From assembly GCA_950295325.1 (NCBI GenBank), contig OX485809.1, positions 30,940,001-31,000,000 on the forward strand: DNA of 60,000 nucleotides. The letters are read 5' to 3'. Origin of the DNA: Polytrichum commune. Its lineage: Eukaryota > Streptophyta > Polytrichopsida > Polytrichales > Polytrichaceae. Below, piece after piece: positions 51,481 through 60,000 of the stretch (its first letter is position 1; the number at the start of each line of letters is the position of its first letter). The translations under genes and the position numbers were made by a program. Below the pieces are notes generated by a model. The model had not been told where the DNA came from, made no database searches, and saw only the letters and a program-made list of their open reading frames with translations.

Positions 51481-52005
51481 AATCTGCGACAGAATATAAT
51501 AAATAAGCCCGACTTTGTGTGATAGACAAAAGGTACTCTGGTTCAACCTCGCAGAGCGATTCCATCTCAAAAGTTCAAGAGTGACCCAATTAATTAGCAA
51601 CACTGCGTCCCAGACACTTGCTGATGAGCATTGATTCACTGACTGCCCTAGCCTCATTCTGATTGAATTCCTTCTCAGGGTTTGAAAACAGAATTTATTT
51701 AGAGAAATTTGTTATGCATATCATAATTGGAGAGATCTACATAATCTGCGACAGAATACAATAAAGAAGCCCAACTTTGTGTGATAGACAAACAGTACTC
51801 TAGCTAGTTCAACCTCACAGAGCGATTTTATCTCAAAAGTTCAAGAGCGACCCGATTAGTGACACTGCGTCTCAGACACTTGCTAATGGAACATTGATTC
51901 ACTGACTGCCCTAGCATGCATCATTCCGATTGAATTGCTTCCCAGGGTTTGAAAACAGAATTTATTTAGAGGAATTAGTTATGCAGATCATAATTGGAGA
52001 GATCT
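51481..52005. repeat. Tandem duplication, period ~262 bp
   Basis: AATCTGCGACAGAATA at 51481 and 51743 begin two copies. They share TTTGTGTGATAGACAAA, AAAAGTTCAAGAG, GATTCACTGACTGCCCTAGC and CAGGGTTTGAAAACAGAATT, with small indels. Confidence 0.85.
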
Positions 52006-54339
52006 GCATATATATACACGATCACTAAACGAGCACGTGTATCTTCACATCGATAATGAATAAGATATACTCTGAACTCTATAAGATCACGCTTGTGGCA
52101 ACACAGTGCATGTGATATTGAGGAATTTGGTAGTGTTAAACATGGATGCGTGATAAAAGAGCATTTGTATAGCATGTGACATTATGGAGAAGCATGAAGT
52201 CAACATTGCAACAAATGACAATTTCTAACGATAAAAACGTGATGCGTGCGAGCGCGTGGTTTGATTTATTGTGAACACCCATGATATATGGGAAGGAAAC
52301 GTGACAATATGGGGTGTGATCTAAACTGGGAACATCCGTCCTCTAGGGTTTCGGGATATAAGAGAAGGAGTGATTTTCAAGGAGGTCAGTATTACGGAGT
52401 TTGGAGTGTACTTGAATGAGCTCCAAAATTTACGAGGCGAATGGCTCCGAACATGATTTGAATTTGCCAAGTTGATCAGAGTCTTGCACCAAATTGTGTA
52501 TTTTCAAATCTGGCAACATCCTAGAACTGGGTGAAAAGAGACAAGTATCCGAATTAGGCACATCTACTTGCCTTTTGTTAAGTTCCGGCTTCGTATTTTG
52601 AGCTGCACGTCGTGACGTCGCGCAAGGCGTCATCGAGCGGAACACTGCAGGGGAAGCTTCCCGGGCTTCGCAAGCCACTTCAGATCTCCAGGCCATTTCG
52701 CTCACCAGCAATTTCCTGTGCTTGTGCCAAATGTGTCTTTAGAGCCAAGTTATTACGCGTGGAAGCTTGGGACCATTGGAGCCTGGAATTTTTATTAGGG
52801 TTCGGGAGCTTGAGTGAAGGAGCATTGGGAAAATTTGGGGATTCGGGAAGTCGGTAAACTTTGGCTTGACGTCGAGAGCACCGGAGCTTCTTCGTTCTGG
52901 TTTGTGTGAGTATGTTTTGTGCACCGAGATCGCATTGGTAAAGTAGTAAGTAGGAGTGAGATGGTGTGGATCGGCTGTATGGGCACGAGGACAGGGAAGA
53001 GGGAGGGGAAGTGATGATGGCGAGTGGCAGGAATGGGGAGGAGAGCGTAGAGGAGCTTCGGGTTGGTGATCTGCCGGCACGCTAATTGGGACAGATTGCT
53101 GGACTTCGGAGGCGACATGACAGATAAAGGTGCGTTTCTCGAGGATCCTCGTATTCGGAGTGTGGGGAGCGATTGTGGCATTGTGGGAGTGTGTGGGTCA
53201 GGACCATGTGTATAGGTCATCTCGTAAGCTTGTCAGTGGGGATCTTGGCACTGGGAAGGAAATGGATGGAGCCACCGATCAACCCTCCTTAAAAAAATCA
53301 ATGATGGAAGAGAGTGCCGCGATAGGAGGTGGTAGAGTGCCAATTGGTGCACGTGGGTAGTTTCTCCATTTAGCTGAGAGTGTTCTTTTGGGGGCTGGGC
53401 GGACAGCGCTTTTAAGGGGTTTCCAAGGATAATGCATTGTGAAAGTTCAGGTCGAATTGAGGATGTCTCCTCTGCGTCCACTTTGGACCATATGTTCGAG
53501 TCATTCTGAAACTCGAATCTTCGTCACTTCAACAGAAAGATGCGTCATAGAGGCGTCGTGTAATACAAGTAATGTACAACTTGGGACAAGACTCGATAGA
53601 TATACACAGGTGGGTATTTGCATAAGCTTCAGAGCAGGAAACATACAAGAATTCGGGCGGCTGGAGTTCCAAAGCGAACTTGAAATTTATCCTCGAGTCC
53701 CCTCGTGAGGATATCTGGGTGCATGAATTGTGTTTTGTATTTCCATAATCATTCTTTAATCGAGTGGGCAGAGGACTATGTTTTCCATACATAGTTTGTT
53801 GATTCCTTGACCTAAGCAGGCATTTCAGCGACATTATCTTTCGCAGAAGTGGGTTCACTTTCTTTCACTTGATCGAAGGCTCCAAATGCTTTCTCATGGG
53901 CTCTTGCCAGTCATGATGATATCCGCAAGTCTCCACGTGAGGATATCTGGGTGCTCGAAGTGTGTTTTGTGTTCCCATATTCATTCTGTGATTGAGCGGG
54001 CATTGGACTATACATTCCATACATAGTTTCTTGATTGTGCTTCCTTGACCTAGCAGGCATTTCAGCAACATTATCTTTCGCAGATTTGGATTTATTTTCT
54101 TTGACCTGATCATAGCTTCCAATTCTTTTCATGGGCTCTTGCCAGTGACGACGATGTACTGATGGGGATTTGCATCAAATTCGTTCGCAGGGTAGCATTA
54201 TGCCCGATTGAGATTCTGAACTGGGAGTGATTCAAGAAGCTCCAGGTGTAGAATTTTTCGAGAGACCAATTGGCCCTGTCCACTTTGATGGGCTGGCTTC
54301 AAATCTAAGCACACGGAAACGTGGAAGGAGTTGTCAAGA
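52006..54339. other. Upstream region of the WDR11-type gene
   Basis: Probably holds promoter and 5' untranslated sequence; no upstream coding exon could be supported. The tandem duplication at 53696-54144 lies within it. Open frames here (for example 52795-53220 minus) have no recognisable features. Confidence 0.4.
53696..54144. repeat. Tandem duplication, period ~233 bp, just upstream of the WDR11-type gene
   Basis: Copies share CGTGAGGATATCTGGGTGC, TTCCATACATAGTTT, GCAGGCATTTCAGC, ACATTATCTTTCGCAGA and CATGGGCTCTTGCCAG. Copy 2 ends about 200 bp before the start codon, so it may lie in the leader or promoter. Confidence 0.85.
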
Positions 54340-57300
54340 ATGGCAGGGCGTGGGGTGGGGGTGGGTGTTGGATGGATCCTGGCAGCTCCCCCAAGCAAAG
54401 ACAATGGAGGGGCAAAGCATTGCAGCGCACATGGGCTTGTGGCCTATGGTGCTGGAAGCAGTGTGGTAGTGATGGAGGCTCGATCAATGCAGCTTGTTGC
54501 TGTTCTGCCCATGCCTGCACTCAAGAGTGCACCCCTGCAGCCAGCCCCTTTTGTCACAGCTGTGCAATGGACACCTGAGGTTCTCCCTCGTGACTTGACA
54601 CAGGACTTTTCTACAGCACATTTGCAACTGGCAGCGGGTGACCGACAGGGGAGGATTGCCATTTGGGATGTTGCATCAGGGGATGCCTGCACATGGTTGG
54701 AGCTTGAAAGTGAGAAGGGGAGGCAAGGGATTCAAGACCTATGTTGGGTGCATGGGCACCCATGGTTACTAGCTGCCATTCATGGTCCAACTCTTGTTAC
54801 CATATGGAACCCGGCAACGAGGAACTCTATATGGAAGTTTGATTCTGGTTCTGAGCTTCTCGGGTGTGTGAGATCTGACCCTTTTGATCACCGACAAGTT
54901 TGTGTTGTGGGTCTCAAGGGACTTCTTCTTTCAATTCTTGTTGGGGGTGTCTCGGATTCGGAAATACATATGAAGCACTACCTGATCCCCGGACAAGAGG
55001 AGAAGGGTGCAATGTTGACAGGGGAGAAGGAGAAGACAAAGGATGGGACTCCTGTAGCTGGTTCCACATCTGCAGGAGCACCAGCTCTAGCAGCTTCCCC
55101 TGGTGTAATCGTGGGGTGTTTGTACTCCACAACAAGAAGAGGGCTTTTATATGTGATGATGCCACGAGAGATTGTAGTTTTCGACCTGGCGTTTGGAATG
55201 GTTTTGTCGTCAACTGCCTTGCCACGAGGGTGTGCAAAACTACTGGACTTTCTTGCTGTTGTCGATGGTGACATTTTGTACTGTGCACACCAGGATGGCA
55301 AACTAAGTGCCTGGACTAGGAAAGAGTGAGTTTCTGGCGCTCAATGGAAACTTTGGTTTTGTGTATATTTGATTACTCTACTTTCAAATTAGAGCAGATG
55401 TGTTTGCATGTCTCACATATTGTTGGTGAACTCTATGAAATAGGAGAGTCTTTAAAACTCAGTATTTGTAGCCATGCCTTTGTTTCCTTGTTCTTGAAGG
55501 ATGATGAGAGCTTTTGACTAGGTTTGTTTTCTGATTCCAGTCCTTCACAGCAGTAGACTTTAGTAGGTTCCCTTAGTTTTTTGAATTGAACAATATCAGG
55601 TCTCAAATATATGGCATATGGTGGGTCACTGTATTCATTTAGTTTCACTAGTCTAGTACTGCTGCATGCAGTGGCAAGTTCCTCTGCTATATTGTGCTTC
55701 CAGCTGCATCTCCTCCTGTTTTGCAGGGACCATATTCTGCATACTTGAGGGTTAAAATGCTCTAGATATTTCTGACATTGGGTTTTGGTGTATTGGTGTA
55801 GGGAAAAACAGGTCTTTGCATTATGTTTTATGGATACATTGATGCCTACTGCCGGGTCCCCTGTTCCAACCCCGAATGTTCTAGCTGTAGTACACTGTCC
55901 TTTGCAAGTGTACGTCCAGACCTCCTCAGGTGATGACCAACATGACCTCATACAGCTGAATGGGCTTCCAGAACCACAGTCTATTCCAGCTCCAAACAAA
56001 ATTGCACTGGAAAACCAGGCCATTGAAGCTAAAGCTTCTCTATCCCTTGAAGCGAGTTTTTTGTCAATTACTGATGATGGGCGCTTATGGCATTGGGTTA
56101 TCAATGAGGAAGATTGTAATGGGGAGCCAGTATATTCAAATGGGGTGAAGAAATCCTTGCTCAGTCCGGAAATGGGAAGCACTCCAAGGGCAGAGGCAGA
56201 AACAAATTTAAGTGCTGATGGAGGAACACAACTTGTCAACTCTTCTGCAAATGGTGTTCACTCTGAACCACTTTTTAAGGTCTGTCCATGGACTTCACAA
56301 AGTTGATCAGCTGTTTCCATTATTTTTGCAACTCACCTACATTCATGAGCTGCCTCACACATGGTTAGTTGTTCAAAGTCCTCGCACATCGTTGTGCTTT
56401 GGGTATCTGATCTGTTTTTTTTGTAGTTTACAATCATGACCAGTGATATAACAATTCAATTTGCAGATGCTGTTGACAGCCTTCACTTTTGTACCATCTA
56501 TTTCATATTGACAGAGTATTATTGATTGTAGGTTTGAAATGTTTGTAATTCTGCCATATAAATGATTATCTATTTACATTTTTCTGTACTTACGTTTATT
56601 GTTGCTGCTACGCACTGGTGGCAGCTAAAGCTGACAGGAGAGCTGCACTTACTTTCATCTGCCATTACAACACTAGCTGTGCCAATGCCGTCCATTCTTT
56701 CCATGAGTCCTGGTGAGTAGCTTCCTGACATATGTGATTTGAGTGGGGGGTGTGTCTTCAATGTCCTGTATGTCTTGTCCCTTTGGTTTCTTTGATTTTA
56801 TAGTTAGATGGGTTCTACCAGTTAGAACAGTCAAGAATGTCTGCATCATGTGGATCTTGAAACTTTACTTCTGCACCTCACAATCTTCAAGCTTCTCAAC
56901 CTCATCATAGAACATCTTCTGAACTAGGCAGTCTATTGTTGCCATGGAGCTGCCAGATTGCTGTCAGGTTCTACATTGGCAATGTACCATGTTTCTCGAA
57001 GTCTTCCAACGTTCTTGTTGATCCTCTAATATTTCCTATCTCATGTATCCAAGTTTTGATGCACTATTGTTGATTTGATTGCATCATTGACATTTTTTTC
57101 ACGAGTTTATTGAGTTATTGGATTATGTTGCAGGGGGACAAGATGTGAATGCAGGAGCAGTATCAGTTCCCCTTGTTGCATTGGCTTGTCAGGGAGGCAC
57201 AGTGGAGCTTGTTGATACAGCTGCCAATGCAATCACTTCCTCCTTTTCTGTGCACAATAATCAAACTGTTCGAGGTGTACGTTGGCTTGGGAATACACGG

Positions 57301-59750
57301 CTTGTCTCTTTCTCTTACACTGAGGTATTTTGCTTCTCTCTTCCGGTTGTGTGCATGCAAGCTGGTATACATGTTTTCGGATCCTCTCTATTGTCCTATC
57401 ATCATTATGCTTGTCCTTGTTTGAGAACTTTGTCACCTAAATTTGATGGTAAAGAGAGTCAATGATGTCCATTTTAAGTCCATTACTATGATAATCTTAT
57501 AGCTGTGAAGAAGGCTGTCATTGGCACAATTCATCTGAAACGGTTTGAGTTTCTCTCTGCATGAGGAACTGTCAATATTCTTAGTTGGAAAGATTACAAG
57601 AGAAATACTTTGATGAGAACCCAATTGGTGTCCCTGAAAAAGATCTATATGAAAGAAAGAAATCAAGCATCAAGGAGAGTATTTTGAAACGGATTGAAAT
57701 TATTACTTCCCAGGTTTACTTTAGAGTTCCCAAGCATTGGACTCCCAAATCACTTTGATGTAGTGGCTGGCTTTCCTTTTCCTGAGTCTTTCTATTTACT
57801 TGTGATTGGTTCCCATGTTTACAAATCTAGTCATTACTAAGGGTTATAATACCAAATAAATACATATGTTATAGCTATTTAGTTGAGAAAATGGACTTGA
57901 GTTGGGCTGGGATTGCAGCAATACAGGTGTCCTCTACAGGGTTGTGAAAGTACATACCTCTATTTTGCATGCCCCTCTTGTATGCACCATGTATTGCATG
58001 AACTAGTTTCCAAACTGTCTTAATTTTTGTGTGGGACTAATTGTAGGTTCCATAGAAAAGACTTTTTGAACAAATGATGTCCAGTACTTTATCATACTCA
58101 TAGAGTTTTCCTTAGACAGGGTTCTTGCATGGTTTACTCTTGGTTTCTTCTCTTTAGCCTGTGGATTGCCAAGAAGGGTTCTTGTCAGGTTCTTGTGGCT
58201 GAGAATATCTTCACTTCAGTAAACCAAAGCCTTTGTAAAATTCTGCAAAATTTCTCAAATTCGTATGACTGCAAAAGTGTTGTAAGTAACCTGGGGCATT
58301 TTGTTCACCAGGTGAAAGGCAAGGGAGGAGGATTTGTGAACCGATTGGTGCTCACCTGTGTGCGGAGTGGGCAGAGCAAGGCTTTTCGTGTGTTACAAAA
58401 ACCAGAGCGATCTCCCATGCGTGCTCTCCGTACTTCTCCGTCTGGAAGGTGTCACTTTGTTTAACTTGAAATGCCATAGTTTTTATCATGACATGAATAG
58501 AAAGTATAAATTTGTGAATTTTTTTGGCAGACTTGTTAATAATATCATGTGATTGAAGAGAAAGTAGAGTAGGAGGATTCTATCTTCATGGCATTGCTCA
58601 TTGGTAGAGTGAAGAGTATTTGTGAGCACACCCCTGGGTAGTTACTTAGGGTCCTCACATACTTGACAATGGGATGTCCATACTTGGTCCTGAGCAAGGG
58701 CAACAGGAGAAAATTAAAGTCTTTGAGAACAGCAAGGCCTTAATAAATGCTTTAAAAATTTGATAGCCTCTAGAATTTTTTAGGGGGACAACAAGATGAT
58801 AGCAATCGAAAAGCCCAACGGTTGTTCTGTAGAAGGTTGGCATTTCCTTGGTGAATGTCAATCTCCTAAGTACTGAATCTAGTCATGTGTGAACCTTTCA
58901 CAGGTACCTTCTGATTCTCTTTAAAGAGGCTCCTGCAGAGGTCTGGGCCATGACCAGGACTCCACAAATGGTAGGTCTTGAATATTTTAAATGGTCTCCA
59001 GCAATTTTGTATATCTATGTAATTCATTGACTTTCAACAATTGATTCTGTTTATTTGGGTATGTAGCTGAGGTCTCTGGCATTGCCATTTATGGTGATGG
59101 AATGGGCTCTCCCACCAGCTCCCAAGTCTGCAAATGCAACTGCTTCTACAGGTTGGGCCAGAAAGTCTGTGCAATTCAAAGACCGCCCCACTATAGCCTC
59201 TGCAGCTGCTGCTGCCAATGCTCCTCCCTCAGGTGCTTCAGATCATCTTAGCGTAGTTGTAATTCTGTCAGAAAGGGGTCTAATACAATATTTATGCATT
59301 CTGATCACTGATCAATCATTGATCTCATCCTCAAATACTTACATCGTAGGGCTGAATATATATTAGAGCCAAGTTTGACAGGCCTGTTCATCATCAATGT
59401 AAATCGACCATGATTTGAGCTTCTAAATTTCTTTGGTGATTAACCAGGAAGCTATACATCTTGATTCCTACAGGATATAATTATGGTGTTCTTTAAGTTT
59501 ATTAGCATTTTTCTACGGCAAGTGATGTGTTACACTGCAACTAGGATCAGAATCGGGTGAGACTTTATGGATTTAGGCTATTTAGCAGTACATTGATAAG
59601 GTCTTCCAGGATATAGTGACTCTTTCTGAAGGAAGTGCGTGCTGTGACAGATACACAAGAAACAGAAAATGCTGAAAGCTTTGCTTTTGCTTTGGTAAAT
59701 GGCTCTCTGGGTGTCTTTGAGCTACGAGGAAGACGGGTTCGGGACTTCAG
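54340..59750 (+). CDS. WDR11: WD40-repeat protein of the WDR11 family, 5' part (continues past window)
   Basis: WDR11 proteins are large beta-propeller scaffolds; the animal protein works in trans-Golgi/endosome trafficking, and the plant role is less known. Exons with GT-AG borders, all in phase: 54340-55325, 55802-56279, 56625-56712, 57134-57324, 58312-58448, 58904-58970, 59067-59252 and 59632-59750. Recognisable segments: FVTAVQWTP, AAGDRQGRIAIWDV, GIQDLCWVHG, LGCVRSDPFDHRQVCVVGLK, PREIVVFDL, LPRGCAKLLD, DGKLSAWTRKE, then TDDGRLWHW, VPLVALACQGGTVELVD, FSVH...VRGVRWLGNTRLVSFSY, VLQKPERSPMRALR, EVWAMTRTPQM and ESFAFALVNGSLGVFE. The order follows plant WDR11-like proteins. Start chosen at the ATG of MAGRGVGVG; an in-frame TTG lies just upstream. 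No stop or frameshift seen. Remaining exons lie to the right. Confidence 0.88.
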
Positions 59751-60000
59751 GTACAGTGAAGTATTAGTACTTTCAAAGGTCATTGTTTATGATCTGTGTT
59801 GGAGTTTAGAGCTTCCGTGATAACATTTTCTCCCATAAGCAGACAAGGTACCAGACAAGGCTGCAACTTTAGAGCCTATGATGCAAATCTGGTAAAAGTT
59901 TGTTCTCGAGGAATATCACAATCTAGGTGACTAGTTCTAGTCGTACTTGAAGATGGTGATGCACTAGAAATTCTAAAAGTGCCTAGTATGTTGGGGATCT

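Noticed and set aside
52795-53220. Pro/Ser/His-rich minus-strand ORFs before the WDR11-type gene
   Set aside because: Low-complexity, overlapping in several frames, no recognisable domain.

Overview
The window reads as nuclear DNA of a land plant, most likely a seed-free lineage (bryophyte-like; the exact group cannot be fixed by eye). The evidence is a spliced nuclear RuBisCO small-subunit gene with a transit peptide and one intron (29203-29957), the 5' half of an intron-rich WDR11-type WD40 gene (54340 to beyond the right edge), and a large load of Ty3/gypsy LTR retrotransposons separated by AT-rich non-coding DNA.

Layout. 1-5404: a decayed chromodomain-type Ty3/gypsy element (left LTR cut by the window edge; LTRs TGTCGC...GCGACA). 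It is apparently nested in the leader of a second, Tat/Athila-like element whose uninterrupted 1972-aa gag-pol frame (5575-11493) and 3' LTR (11555-13099) follow. That second element ends against the last three exons of a gene whose product carries an amino-methyltransferase-like SAM-binding motif (13100-13845). 14255-14420 holds two long perfect palindromes. 18363-23990 is a GC-rich, probably retroelement-derived block with a coiled-coil/proline-rich ORF on the minus strand. It is interrupted by a solo LTR (20835-22443) flanked by a perfect 5-bp duplication CTCCT. 24894-25742 has two head-to-tail MITE-like units. rbcS follows, then a decayed 2OG-Fe(II) oxygenase-like copy (31693-33600) and a long gene-poor stretch.

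The most interesting block is 38840-49050. A minus-strand Ty3/gypsy element (LTRs 48611-49050 and 41188-41620) encodes Gag, CCHC knuckles, an aspartic protease, then a DNMT3/DRM-like cytosine-5 methyltransferase domain (motifs I, IV, VI, VIII-like and X visible), then RT, with a PHD finger at the C-terminal end of Pol. The methyltransferase part and RT are separated by a UAG in a CAA-UCA context, the known leaky-stop context. A second, plus-strand copy of RT-RNase H-integrase (38840-41126) keeps the identical UAG-CAA-UCA. The minus copy has lost most of RT to integrase and carries further stops and one frameshift, so it is dead as it stands. Read together, the two copies suggest a retrotransposon family that carries both a DNA-methylation writer and a chromatin-reader module.

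The rest (49051-54339) is MITE-like and tandem-duplicated non-coding DNA leading into the WDR11-type gene. Everything here comes from reading the sequence. Family assignments rest on recognised motifs, not on searches.
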